From the NCBI GenBank assembly GCA_902363135.1, contig CABIZF010000008.1:62001-126000 (forward strand): 64,000 nucleotides of DNA. Reading direction: 5' to 3'. The stretch comes from Lachnospiraceae bacterium (lineage in GTDB: Bacteria > Bacillota > Clostridia > Lachnospirales > Lachnospiraceae). The position numbers and the translations under genes are program-made. Under the pieces are notes generated by a model. It had not been told where the DNA came from. It saw only the letters and a list, made by a program, of their open reading frames with translations, and searched no databases. Below are positions 8,098 to 16,547 of this stretch, one piece after another (within the stretch, counting starts at the first letter, position 1; every line of letters begins with the position of its first letter).

Positions 8098-9059
8098 TCA
8101 GACGGGCAAAAGAACTGCTGGCAGACGGGACGGTAGCCCGTGTGCTTGGCTGGAAGGCCGGAGACATGCCGTGGAATCCGGAACCGGCTTTCTTTGAAAA
8201 CGAAGAAGAATTAAAGGATTTTGTATATGACGGCTTTTGTGGGGCGAACTTAAGCAAGATGATGATCGAAGCGTCCAAACTGGATGGGAAGACGCTGGTC
8301 TGTTTAAAGCCGTGTGATACCTACAGCTTCAATCAGCTGCTTAGTGAGCACCGTGTAGACCGGGAAAAAGCATACATCATCGGAGTAGGCTGCAAGGGAA
8401 AGCTTGATATTGAAAAAATTCGATCCATGGGAATCCGCGGAATCCGAAACGTTGAGGGCGCTTCTTTAGAGGATGCGGCAGATACGTTAAAATTCGAGAC
8501 AGCATCAGGAGAAAAGACCTGCGCATACGCGGATGCCATGCTTGGCCGCTGCCATGTCTGCAAGGGCAAGGAGCATCAGATCTATGATGAGCGGATCGGC
8601 GAGTCGAAGGATACAAAGGATCAGGAGCGTTTTGCAGAGGTAGAGCGGATCGAGGCAATGTCTCCGCAGGAGCGTTTTGCTTATTTCCAGAGTGAACTTG
8701 GTAAATGCATCCGCTGCAATGCCTGCAGAAATGTCTGCCCGGCCTGCAGCTGCCGCAAGTGCGTATTTGACAGTAATAAGTTTGACAGCTCACAGAAGGC
8801 AAATGTGGACTCCTTCGAGGAGAAGATGTTCCATATCATCCGCGCCTTCCACGTGGCCGGCAGATGTACCGACTGTGGAGAGTGCAGCCGTGTATGTCCG
8901 CAGGGCATTCCGCTTCACCTCTTCAACCGGAAATTTATCAAGGATATTGATGAACTTTACGGAACGTATCAGGCAGGCGAGGCTGTTGTGGAGCGCAGCC
9001 CGCTGACGAGCTACACCTTTGAGGACGCAGAGCCGGGCATTGTGGCAGAAAGGGGATAA
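8085..9059 (+). CDS. flxB: Iron-sulfur protein, FlxB-like / FrhB-FdhB-like
   Basis: 324 residues. The N-terminal part (about 1-170) resembles the FrhB/FdhB-type domain (LKPCDTYSFNQLL, GVGCKGKLD), followed by GRCHVCKGKEH. The C-terminal part has CIRCNACRNVCPACSCRKC and CTDCGECSRVCP, two 4Fe-4S sites. In Flx complexes such subunits relay electrons between the NAD-oxidising flavoprotein and FlxD/HdrA. The ribosome site is in the GGGGGATATAAG stretch before the ATG. The relay role is known for the family; its exact partner is inferred from gene order. Confidence 0.82.
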   Translation: MQELIRRAKELLADGTVARVLGWKAGDMPWNPEPAFFENEEELKDFVYDGFCGANLSKMMIEASKLDGKTLVCLKPCDTYSFNQLLSEHRVDREKAYIIGVGCKGKLDIEKIRSMGIRGIRNVEGASLEDAADTLKFETASGEKTCAYADAMLGRCHVCKGKEHQIYDERIGESKDTKDQERFAEVERIEAMSPQERFAYFQSELGKCIRCNACRNVCPACSCRKCVFDSNKFDSSQKANVDSFEEKMFHIIRAFHVAGRCTDCGECSRVCPQGIPLHLFNRKFIKDIDELYGTYQAGEAVVERSPLTSYTFEDAEPGIVAERG

Positions 9060-9062
9060 GGC

Positions 9063-10106
9063 ATGTATCAGATTGCGAAAGAAAAGCTTCCGGAATTATT
9101 CCGGAAAATTACGCAGACCCAGGAGCTGTATCTGCCGGTAGAAGCCTGCGGTCAGGTAAATTATGCGCCGTGGAGTGAAGATGCAAAGGTGGATCTGGAT
9201 ACATTAAAGACCGTGAAATCCGCCAAAGATGCATTTTTCCCGCAAAGTGAGAATCTCTATACCTGCTACCGGGACGGAAAGAAGATTTCCATTACCCCGG
9301 AGGCGTTACAGGAGCAGCCATTTGTCGTATTTGGCATGAAATCCTGCGACCTGCGCGGTGTGGAGGTGCTCGACAAGGTATTTCTGGCAGATCCGGTGGA
9401 TACCTTTTATGCAGCCAGGAGAGCGCACGGCACGATCGTGGCGATGGCTTGTCACGAGCCGGAGGATTCCTGTTTCTGTAAAGCGTTTGGGATTGATTGC
9501 GCAAATCCGAAGGCTGATGTCGCCATCTGGATGACAGGAGAAGCTCTGTACTGGAAGGCACAGAGCGGAAAGGGCGAGGCGCTGACGGAGCTGGTAAAAG
9601 ATCTGCTGGCAGAAGCGGCGGACGGTGAAGAAAAGGTGGATGCAGAGAAGGCGCGGATCCACAAGATTGCAGAAGCGCTTCCGTATATGCAGCTTTCTCT
9701 GGATGGCTGGGGCAAAGATGTGCTCGAAGAAAAATTCAATTCCCCGCTGTGGGAGAAGCTGTACCGCCCATGCTTGGCGTGTGGCACCTGTACCTTTGTG
9801 TGTCCGACGTGCCAGTGCTATGACATTAAGGATTACGATACAGGTCACGGAATCCAGAGATACCGCTGTTGGGATTCTTGCATGTATTCTGATTTTACGA
9901 TGATGGCACATGGAAACAACCGAACGAGCCAGATGCAGCGGTTCCGTCAGAGATTCATGCACAAGCTGGTCTATTTCCCGGCAAACAATGACGGCATATT
10001 TTCCTGCACCGGCTGTGGCCGCTGCGTGGAGAAATGTCCGCAGTCCCTGAATATCGTAAAGGTGATCAAAGCATTTGCAGCGCAGGGAGGGAAAACGAAT
10101 GAGTGA
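9063..10106 (+). CDS. flxC: Iron-sulfur protein, FlxC-like / AsrA-hydrogenase beta-like
   Basis: 347 residues. The FGMKSCDLRGVEVLDKVF segment (about residues 94-111) and the C-terminal CLACGTCTFVCPTCQC and CTGCGRCVEKCP clusters mark the family of AsrA, sulfhydrogenase beta and FlxC proteins. It probably carries electrons from the FlxA flavoprotein. It starts 3 bp after the previous stop with GGGGATAAG as ribosome site and overlaps the FlxA gene by 8 bp. AsrA of sulfite reductase is an alternative label, but there is no AsrC here. Confidence 0.85.
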   Translation: MYQIAKEKLPELFRKITQTQELYLPVEACGQVNYAPWSEDAKVDLDTLKTVKSAKDAFFPQSENLYTCYRDGKKISITPEALQEQPFVVFGMKSCDLRGVEVLDKVFLADPVDTFYAARRAHGTIVAMACHEPEDSCFCKAFGIDCANPKADVAIWMTGEALYWKAQSGKGEALTELVKDLLAEAADGEEKVDAEKARIHKIAEALPYMQLSLDGWGKDVLEEKFNSPLWEKLYRPCLACGTCTFVCPTCQCYDIKDYDTGHGIQRYRCWDSCMYSDFTMMAHGNNRTSQMQRFRQRFMHKLVYFPANNDGIFSCTGCGRCVEKCPQSLNIVKVIKAFAAQGGKTNE

Positions 10107-10953
10107 ATGTACATGTCATAAAAATTATACGCTGGATACGCTGATCCCGAAGGTCGGTGTCATTACGGATATCCGGGAGGAGACGCCGGACGTAAAGACA
10201 TTCCGTGTCAATGCGCCGGAGGGCGGAAAGCTGTTTGAGCATATGCCGGGTCAGTGCGCGATGCTCTGTGAGCCTGGCGTAAGCGAGGGAATGTTTTCCA
10301 TCACTTCCTCACCGACAAACAGGGAGTATCAGGAGTTCAGTATCAAAAAGTGCGGAAGTCTGACGAGCTATCTGCACAGCCTGGAGGTGGGCGATGAGAT
10401 CACCGTCCGCGGGCCTTACGGCAACCATTTCCCGGTAGAGGATAAGCTCAAAGGAAAGGATCTGCTGTTTATCGCCGGAGGAATCGGCCTCGCGCCGCTT
10501 CGCTCCGTCATCAATTATGTGTTGGACAACCGTGATGATTATGGTACCGTGGATATCCTTTATGGTTCCAGATCGGCAGATGACCTGGTACAGCTAAAGG
10601 AGATTCAGGAGGTCTGGATGAAGGCAAAGGATGTCCATGTCCATCTGACGATTGACCGGGAGCAGGAAGGCTGGGACGGACATGTCGGATTTGTACCGGC
10701 CTATCTGAAGGAGCTTGAATTTTCAACAGACAAGACAGCGCTGATCTGCGGACCGCCAATTATGATCAAGTTCGTTTTGCAGGGACTGCAGGAGCTTGGA
10801 TTTTCGACCAGTCAGGTCTATACGACGCTGGAGCTGCGCATGAAGTGTGGTATCGGAAAATGCGGCCGCTGCAATGTCGGTTCCAAATATGTCTGCAAGG
10901 ATGGCCCGGTATTTCGCTGCGATGAGCTCAATGAGCTTCCGAACGAATACTGA
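10099..10953 (+). CDS. flxA: FAD/NAD-binding oxidoreductase, FlxA-like / AsrB-hydrogenase gamma-like
   Basis: 284 residues of the ferredoxin-NADP reductase superfamily. The FAD-binding region has MFSITSSP (RxxS-like position), the NAD(P)-binding domain has FIAGGIGLAPLRS and ALICGPPIMIKF, and the C-terminal 2Fe-2S site is MKCGIGKCGRCNVGS...C. It would oxidise or reduce NAD(P)H and connect the complex to the pyridine nucleotide pool. The ATG at 10099 follows GGAGGG inside the end of flxC. The NAD versus NADP preference cannot be read from sequence alone. Confidence 0.9.
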   Translation: MSECTCHKNYTLDTLIPKVGVITDIREETPDVKTFRVNAPEGGKLFEHMPGQCAMLCEPGVSEGMFSITSSPTNREYQEFSIKKCGSLTSYLHSLEVGDEITVRGPYGNHFPVEDKLKGKDLLFIAGGIGLAPLRSVINYVLDNRDDYGTVDILYGSRSADDLVQLKEIQEVWMKAKDVHVHLTIDREQEGWDGHVGFVPAYLKELEFSTDKTALICGPPIMIKFVLQGLQELGFSTSQVYTTLELRMKCGIGKCGRCNVGSKYVCKDGPVFRCDELNELPNEY

Positions 10954-10987
10954 TGCAATACACCGGAGATGAGGAGGATTTACCAAA

Positions 10988-11662
10988 ATGGCAAACATGG
11001 TAAACGTATATTTTTACGGAAAAAAATACAGTGTGCCGGCTGATCTGACGATCATGACGGCAATGGAATATGCCGGATACACGTTAAAGCGCGGCTGCGG
11101 CTGCCGTCATGGCTTCTGTGGCGCGTGTGCGACGATTTACAGGATTAAGGGAAAGAATGAGCTGAAGACGTGCCTTGCCTGTCAGACACAGGTAGAGGAG
11201 GGCATGTATGTGGCGAGCATCCCGTTTTTCCCGACGGACAAGCGAACGTATGAGATCGGGGAGCTGAGACCGAACCAGCAGGTGATGATGGAGCTCTATC
11301 CGGAAATCTACAGCTGTATCGGCTGCAATGCCTGCACAAAGGCTTGTACGCAGAATCTGAATGTTATGCAGTATATCGCGTATGCGCAGCGCGGCGAGCT
11401 GGAAAAGTGTGCAGAGGAGTCTTTTGACTGTGTGAGCTGCGGATGCTGCAGTGTACGCTGCCCGGCCGGCATTTCTCATCCAATGGTCGGACTGCTGGCA
11501 AGAAGACTGACCGGAAAGTACATTGAGCCGGAATCAAAGCATCTGACAAAGCGTGTGGAAGAGATTCATGAGGGAAAGTACGATGCACTGATCGAACAGA
11601 TCATGCAAAAGCCGATCGCGGAGATGGAAGAACTCTACAATACACGGGAAATTGAGAAGTAA
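10988..11662 (+). CDS. frdB: Fumarate reductase/succinate dehydrogenase iron-sulfur subunit (TfrB N-terminal-like)
   Basis: 224 residues. An N-terminal plant-type 2Fe-2S domain has cysteines at 37/39, 44, 47, 62 and 65. It is followed by two 4Fe-4S motifs, CIGCNACTKAC (110-120) and CVSCGCCSVRC (148-158). This is the electron wire to the flavoprotein encoded next. Classical SdhB/FrdB pass electrons to a membrane anchor, but no anchor gene is present. Methanogen TfrB has a fused HdrB-like CCG half, which is missing here, whereas a free HdrB is encoded in the same operon. GGAGG precedes the ATG by 9 bp, and frdA starts 14 bp downstream. Confidence 0.87.
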   Translation: MANMVNVYFYGKKYSVPADLTIMTAMEYAGYTLKRGCGCRHGFCGACATIYRIKGKNELKTCLACQTQVEEGMYVASIPFFPTDKRTYEIGELRPNQQVMMELYPEIYSCIGCNACTKACTQNLNVMQYIAYAQRGELEKCAEESFDCVSCGCCSVRCPAGISHPMVGLLARRLTGKYIEPESKHLTKRVEEIHEGKYDALIEQIMQKPIAEMEELYNTREIEK

Positions 11663-11676
11663 GGAGGGACACAGTC

Positions 11677-13278
11677 ATGTTTACACCGGAAATGATGGAA
11701 TCGGTAAAAAAGGTGGAGGCGACCAGAGCGTCCCGGCTTGGAACGGAGCCGCGTCGTATGACCGCGGAGGAGAAGGATCAGCTGCTTCGCGAGTTTCATC
11801 CGGATTACCGCGCGGAAGCATTTGAGGAGATCAAGGTAGGCCCGAACAAAGGCCAGAAGGCGAACAAAGAGCTGGTGCATATGCTGCATTCCAACAGCCG
11901 TCTTCTGAAGGATCACGTCGATCTCTCGAAGATCGACTATGACGTGGATGTGCTCGTTATCGGCGGCGGCGGAGCAGGTGCTTCTGCAGCGATCGAGGCA
12001 CACGAGGCAGGAGCGGATGTCATGATTGTGACGAAGCTTCGCATCGGCGATGCCAACACAATGATGGCGGAGGGCGGTATCCAGGCAGCGGACAAAGAAA
12101 ATGACTCTCCGGTACAGCATTATCTCGATGCATTTGGCGGCGGGCATTTTGCCGCAAGGCCGGAGCTTTTGAAGAAGCTGGTCATGGAGGCGCCGGATGC
12201 GATCAAGTGGCTGAATGAGCTGGGAGTCATGTTTGATAAGGATGCGGACGGGACGATGATCACGACGCATGGCGGCGGAACATCCAGAAAGAGAATGCAT
12301 GCGTGCAAGGATTATTCCGGGGCAGAGATCATGCGTACGCTGCGCGATGAAGTCATCAACCGCGGTATCCCGGTCGTAGAATTTACTTCTGCAGTCGAGC
12401 TGATCCGTGATGAGAAAAATCAGGTGGCAGGTGCGGTTCTCCTGAACATGGAGACCGGCGATTATCTGGTGGCAAGAGCGAAGACGGTCATCATCGCGAC
12501 CGGCGGCGCGGGCCGTATGCATTATCAGGGCTTTGCGACCTCGAACCATTACGGAGCAACGGCAGACGGATTGATTCTTGGCTATCGTCTCGGCGCACCG
12601 CTTCTGTATCAGGATACGATCCAGTATCATCCGACCGGAGTTGCATATCCGGCACAGATTTTCGGCGCACTCGTAACAGAGAAGGTTCGTTCCATCGGCG
12701 CGATGCTTGTCAATTCCGAGGGCGAGGCATTTATGCATCCGCTCGAGACGAGAGATGTCTCTGCGGCGTCAATCATCCGTGAGTGCACCGCGAGAGGTAA
12801 GGGTGTGACGACGCCGCTTGGCACCGGTGTATGGCTGGATACCCCGATGATCGAGCAGCTTCACGGCGAAGGTACGATTGAACGGCGGATTCCGGCGATG
12901 CTCCGCATGTATATGAACTATGGCATTGATATGAGAAAGCTTCCGATTCTGATCTACCCGACCTTACACTATCAGAACGGTGGTCTGGAGATTGGCGGAG
13001 ATGGCTTTACGAAGGTGATCGACAACCTGCTCGTTGCAGGTGAGGCAGTCGGCGGTATTCACGGAAGAAACCGCCTGATGGGAAACTCTCTTCTGGATAT
13101 TATTGTTTTTGGCCGTGATGCGGGAAAAGCAGCGGCTGCGAAGGCAAAGCAGGTGACACTCGGCACGATGAACCTGGACCATGTAGCACGGTACGCAGAG
13201 GAACTGAAGGAGGCCGGGCTGGATACCGGAGATGTATCCCCGCTGCTGCTGCCACACTATGCGAGACATGAGCGGTAG
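11677..13278 (+). CDS. frdA: Fumarate reductase flavoprotein subunit (soluble, TfrA/FrdA-like)
   Basis: 533 residues. It reduces fumarate to succinate or the reverse. The FAD motif VIGGGGAGASAA (94-105) comes after an 86-residue N-terminal extension. Active-site signatures of the SdhA/FrdA family are present: IQYHPTG, the TRDVSAASIIRE arginine loop, PTLHYQNGG, and GRNRLMGNSL. The usual covalent-FAD histidine (SHT.A.EGG in FrdA) is replaced: the equivalent stretch is ANTMMAEGG (126-134) with Asn. The FAD is therefore probably not covalently bound, as reported for thiol:fumarate reductase. There is no Tat or Sec signal, so it is cytoplasmic. AAGGAGGG lies before the ATG. L-aspartate oxidase is an alternative fold relative, but adjacent frdB and fumarase favour fumarate reductase. 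Confidence 0.88.
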   Translation: MFTPEMMESVKKVEATRASRLGTEPRRMTAEEKDQLLREFHPDYRAEAFEEIKVGPNKGQKANKELVHMLHSNSRLLKDHVDLSKIDYDVDVLVIGGGGAGASAAIEAHEAGADVMIVTKLRIGDANTMMAEGGIQAADKENDSPVQHYLDAFGGGHFAARPELLKKLVMEAPDAIKWLNELGVMFDKDADGTMITTHGGGTSRKRMHACKDYSGAEIMRTLRDEVINRGIPVVEFTSAVELIRDEKNQVAGAVLLNMETGDYLVARAKTVIIATGGAGRMHYQGFATSNHYGATADGLILGYRLGAPLLYQDTIQYHPTGVAYPAQIFGALVTEKVRSIGAMLVNSEGEAFMHPLETRDVSAASIIRECTARGKGVTTPLGTGVWLDTPMIEQLHGEGTIERRIPAMLRMYMNYGIDMRKLPILIYPTLHYQNGGLEIGGDGFTKVIDNLLVAGEAVGGIHGRNRLMGNSLLDIIVFGRDAGKAAAAKAKQVTLGTMNLDHVARYAEELKEAGLDTGDVSPLLLPHYARHER

Positions 13279-13305
13279 ACGGGCGTAAAATATACGAAGT
13301 AACGC

Positions 13306-13317
13306 AAGTAATTACTT
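13306..13317. promoter_or_regulatory. 12-bp perfect palindrome in the frdA-fumA gap
   Basis: AAGTAATTACTT in the 138-bp gap between frdA and fumA could be a regulator site. No convincing promoter accompanies it, so its role is uncertain. Confidence 0.25.
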
Positions 13318-13416
13318 TGAGTTGTATAGAGACGGAGAACCTGTTGTAATTGAGAAAAATGTTCGGCTAAGGAAAATGCCATAGGAGGATTGCTGAGCAT
13401 AGACAGGAGGAAGAAA

Positions 13417-14259
13417 ATGCGTGAAATAGAAGTGAGCATGCTCACCGATGTGATCGAGAAGCTCTGCATTGAGGCAAATGAGCATCTGCCGTCTGATGTC
13501 AAAGAGGCAATCAAACGGTGCCGCGCCTGTGAAGACGGAGAGATCGCCAAGGGTGTGCTGGACAATATTATTGAGAATTTTGATATCGCAGATCAGGAAA
13601 ACGTGCCGATCTGTCAAGATACCGGAATGGCATGTGTCTTTTTGGAAATTGGCCAGGATGTGCATTTCATCGGCGGAGATCTGACGGATGCGGTCAATGA
13701 AGGTGTGCGCAGGGGATATGACAAAGGATATCTGCGCAAATCGGTCGTAAAGGATCCGGTACGCCGCGGCAATACCGGTGACAACACGCCGGCGATGATC
13801 TATACCGAGATCGTGCCGGGCGAGCAGGTGAAGATCACGGTCGGTCCGAAAGGCTTTGGAAGTGAAAATATGAGTGCAATCCGGATGTTCAAGCCGTCAG
13901 CCGGACTGCAGGGCATCAAGGATTTTATTATCGAGACGGTCGAGACGGCAGGTCCGAACCCGTGTCCGCCGATGGTGGTCGGTGTCGGGATCGGCGGTAC
14001 ATTTGACAAGGCTGCACTGCTTGCAAAGAAAGCTCTGATGCGTCCGCTCGATTCCTCGAATCCGGATCCGTTCTATGCAGACCTGGAAAATGAGATGCTG
14101 GATAAGATCAATGAGCTTGGCATCGGGCCGCAGGGCTTTGGCGGACGGACGACCGCAATCGGCCTGAATATCGAGACGATGCCGACGCATATCGCAGGCA
14201 TGCCATGTGCAATCAATATCAACTGTCATGTGACACGCCATAAAACGGAGGTGATCTAG
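13417..14259 (+). CDS. fumA: Fumarate hydratase class I, alpha subunit
   Basis: 280 residues. Together with the next gene it interconverts malate and fumarate with an oxygen-sensitive 4Fe-4S cluster. Cluster ligands are expected in PICQDTGMAC (about residue 64), NPCPPMVVGVGIGG and the C-terminal NINCHVTRH. I chose ATG 13417 (MREIEVSML) because AGGAGG sits 7 bp upstream. It follows frdA after 138 bp, so fumarate made here can be reduced directly by FrdAB. The class I two-subunit form is also used by L(+)-tartrate dehydratase, but the operon favours fumarase. Confidence 0.9.
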   Translation: MREIEVSMLTDVIEKLCIEANEHLPSDVKEAIKRCRACEDGEIAKGVLDNIIENFDIADQENVPICQDTGMACVFLEIGQDVHFIGGDLTDAVNEGVRRGYDKGYLRKSVVKDPVRRGNTGDNTPAMIYTEIVPGEQVKITVGPKGFGSENMSAIRMFKPSAGLQGIKDFIIETVETAGPNPCPPMVVGVGIGGTFDKAALLAKKALMRPLDSSNPDPFYADLENEMLDKINELGIGPQGFGGRTTAIGLNIETMPTHIAGMPCAININCHVTRHKTEVI

Positions 14260-14260
14260 C

Positions 14261-14845
14261 ATGGAAAGACGACATATTACGCTGCCGTTGACAAAGGAGC
14301 TGGCGAGAAGCCTTCATGCCGGAGATCAGGTATATCTGACCGGTACGATTTACACCTCACGCGACGCCGGACACAAGCGTATGTGCGAAGCGCTCGCGCG
14401 CGGGGAGCAGCTCCCGTTTGACCCGACGGATGCGACGATCTACTATGTGGGACCGACACCGGCGAAGCCGGGCGCCGTCATCGGATCGGCAGGCCCGACG
14501 ACGAGCGGACGTATGGATGCCTATGCACCGACGATGATGTCTGTCGGGGCCAGAGGCATGATCGGAAAGGGTGCAAGACTTCCGGAGGTCGTAGAGGCGA
14601 TGAAGAAGTACGACGGCGTCTATTTCGGAGCGATCGGAGGCGCCGGTGCGCTGCTGGCAAAGTGCATTAAAAAGGCAGAGCTGATCGCCTATGAGGATCT
14701 GGGTGCAGAAGCCTTACGAAAGCTCTATGTGGAGGATATGCCGCTGGTCGTCATTATCGATTGCGAAGGGAATAACCTTTACGAAAAAGGACGCGCCGAA
14801 TATTTGAACGCAAGTCGCGAAGCGACTGCGTTCATGAGCAAGTAG
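14261..14845 (+). CDS. fumB: Fumarate hydratase class I, beta subunit, with repeat-derived tail
   Basis: 194 residues. This is the C-terminal half of class I fumarase; it shows the typical GPTPAKPGAVIGSAGPTTSG and GAIGGAGALLAKCIK segments. It starts 1 bp after fumA. The native sequence appears to end near EKGRAEYL. The final residues NASREATAFMSK and the TAG stop come from the interspersed repeat starting at 14806, and the truncated gene at the left edge of the window has the same tail. The catalytic core is intact, so the enzyme is probably functional. Confidence 0.9.
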   Translation: MERRHITLPLTKELARSLHAGDQVYLTGTIYTSRDAGHKRMCEALARGEQLPFDPTDATIYYVGPTPAKPGAVIGSAGPTTSGRMDAYAPTMMSVGARGMIGKGARLPEVVEAMKKYDGVYFGAIGGAGALLAKCIKKAELIAYEDLGAEALRKLYVEDMPLVVIIDCEGNNLYEKGRAEYLNASREATAFMSK

Positions 14846-14896
14846 TGAAACTAGGCCCTGTCAGCAGAGCTGCAGGGATGGATTGCGAATGTCCGC
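14806..14896 (+). repeat. Interspersed structured repeat, copy B
   Basis: Copy B overlaps the 3' end of the fumarase beta gene. The first hairpin is GAACGCA(A)G-TCGC-GAA-GCGA-C-TGCGTTC with one bulged A at a shifted position relative to other copies; pairing is retained. The second hairpin (CCCTG...CAGGG) and the GGATTGCGAATGTCC segment are complete. Confidence 0.85.
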
Positions 14897-14921
14897 ATGG
14901 ACTAAGTGAATGCAGGAAAAG

Positions 14922-14966
14922 CCGCAGGGAGGACATGCATGCCCGTGTCCCTCCAGCGGTTTTTTG
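14922..14966 (+). terminator. Terminator of the hydrogenase-Hdr-fumarase operon
   Basis: A strong hairpin (CCGC-A-GGGAGGAC / GTCCCTCC-A-GCGG) is followed by TTTTTT. It lies 77 bp after the fumarase beta stop, beyond repeat copy B. Confidence 0.88.
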
Positions 14967-14968
14967 GT

Positions 14969-14997
14969 TTGACGTTTTCTCGTATTGCGTGTATGAT
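14969..14997 (+). promoter_or_regulatory. glmM promoter
   Basis: TTGACG, a 17-bp spacer and TATGAT, directly after the operon terminator. Confidence 0.8.
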
Positions 14998-15073
14998 GAA
15001 GTAGATGCAAAAAAAGCAATTCCGTGGATGTTGCCCGGATGCTGCAACCGGATGGAAAAGGAGAATATTCATT

Positions 15074-16420
15074 ATGGGAAAATATTTTGGTACAGACGGT
15101 TTTCGCGGGGAAGCGAACAGGAAACTGACAGTTGAGCATGCGTTTAAGGTGGGACGATTCCTTGGCTGGTATTACGGTCAGGAATATAAAGCCCGTATTG
15201 TAATAGGAAAAGATACCCGTCGTTCGAGCTACATGTTTGAGTACGCACTCGCTGCAGGACTGACTGCTTCGGGAGCAGATGCCTATCTGCTGCATGTGAC
15301 GACGACTCCGAGCGTATCATTTGTCGTGCGTACGGAGGATTTTGACTGTGGAATCATGATTTCTGCGAGCCACAATCCATACTATGACAACGGAATCAAG
15401 ATCATCAGCGGAAGCGGCAAGAAGATCGAGGCGGAGGTCGAGCAGAAGATTGAGGACTACATCGATGGAAAGACCGGGGAGCTGCCACTGGCGACGGGCG
15501 AGCGGATCGGGCGTACAGTTGATTATATCGCGGGCCGGAACCGTTACATCGGTCATCTGATTGCGATGGCAACCCGTTCCTTTAAAAATACAAAGGTCGG
15601 ACTGGACTGTTCCAACGGAAGCGCTTCTTCGATCGCGAAGAGTGTGTTCGACGCATTGGGAGCCAAGACCTACGTCATCCACAATGAGCCGGATGGCACA
15701 AATATCAACCGGGATTGTGGTTCCACCCATATTGGCGAGCTGAAAAAATTTGTGCTGGAGCGTGGACTGGATGTAGGCTTTGCCTATGACGGTGATGCAG
15801 ACCGCTGTATTGCGGTAGATTCCAATGGACGGATCATCGATGGCGATCTGATTCTCTATATCTGTGGAAAGTATTTAAAGGAAGAAGGCCAGCTGACCAA
15901 TAATACCGTTGTGACGACGATCATGTCGAACCTCGGACTGTACAAGGCGTTTGACAAGATCGGCATTTCCTATGAGAAGACGGCGGTCGGAGACAAATAT
16001 GTCTATGCGAACATGTGTGATAATGGTCACTGCCTCGGCGGAGAGCAGAGCGGACATATCATTTTTTCAAAATATGCGACGACCGGCGACGGCATCCTGA
16101 CCTCTCTGATGGTGATGGGTGTCATGATGGATCGCAAGCAGAGCCTGGCATCCCTTGCGTCAGAGGTGACGATCTATCCGCAGGTGCTCAAAAATGTGCG
16201 TGTGGCTGATAAGACTGCGGCGAAGGAGAATCCGGCTGTACAGGAAGCTGTAAAGGCAGTAGCGGAGAGACTTGGCGACGACGGCAGAATTCTTGTCCGC
16301 GAGAGTGGTACAGAGCCTGTCATTCGTGTCATGGTCGAGGCGGAGACGACTAAGCTCTGCGAGCAGTGCGTCGATGATGTCATTGCGGTGATGCAGGATC
16401 AGGGAGTAGTGGCGGACTGA
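15074..16420 (+). CDS. glmM: Phosphoglucosamine mutase
   Basis: 448 residues. It converts glucosamine-6-phosphate to glucosamine-1-phosphate for UDP-GlcNAc and wall synthesis. Signatures are the N-terminal KYFGTDGFRG, the phosphoserine loop ISASHNPYYDNGIK, the metal loop DGDADRC and the phosphate-binding RESGTEPVIRVMVE. I chose ATG 15074 because MGKYFGTDGFRG is the conserved family start; the upstream in-frame ATG at 15005 overlaps the predicted promoter's start region. Confidence 0.96.
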   Translation: MGKYFGTDGFRGEANRKLTVEHAFKVGRFLGWYYGQEYKARIVIGKDTRRSSYMFEYALAAGLTASGADAYLLHVTTTPSVSFVVRTEDFDCGIMISASHNPYYDNGIKIISGSGKKIEAEVEQKIEDYIDGKTGELPLATGERIGRTVDYIAGRNRYIGHLIAMATRSFKNTKVGLDCSNGSASSIAKSVFDALGAKTYVIHNEPDGTNINRDCGSTHIGELKKFVLERGLDVGFAYDGDADRCIAVDSNGRIIDGDLILYICGKYLKEEGQLTNNTVVTTIMSNLGLYKAFDKIGISYEKTAVGDKYVYANMCDNGHCLGGEQSGHIIFSKYATTGDGILTSLMVMGVMMDRKQSLASLASEVTIYPQVLKNVRVADKTAAKENPAVQEAVKAVAERLGDDGRILVRESGTEPVIRVMVEAETTKLCEQCVDDVIAVMQDQGVVAD

Positions 16421-16442
16421 GTGGAATACCGCTTTTTGTAAA

Positions 16443-16498
16443 AGCCTGCCGGTGCAGCTGTTAAGCTGAGCATGCTCAGATGATCGATGCACGGCAGG
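16443..16498. other. Imperfect hairpin in the glmM-ABC gap
   Basis: CCTGCC(G)GTGCA pairs with TGCACGGCAGG, and inside lies the palindrome CTGAGCATGCTCAG. It could be a terminator of glmM, but there is no T tract on the plus strand, so the role is open. Confidence 0.4.
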
Positions 16499-16547
16499 TG
16501 TGACAAAAGAGAAGATTGGCAAAAAAGTGTGACAACAGGGGGAGGAC

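Noticed and set aside
8085..10953. Anaerobic sulfite reductase operon (AsrAB-like genes)
   Set aside because: There is no AsrC catalytic subunit, and the genes are embedded between HdrA/MvhD and fumarate reductase, so FlxABC-like electron transfer fits better.
11677..13278. L-aspartate oxidase (NadB) instead of fumarate reductase
   Set aside because: The non-covalent flavin would fit, but adjacent frdB and fumarase genes and the absence of nadA/nadC favour fumarate reductase.
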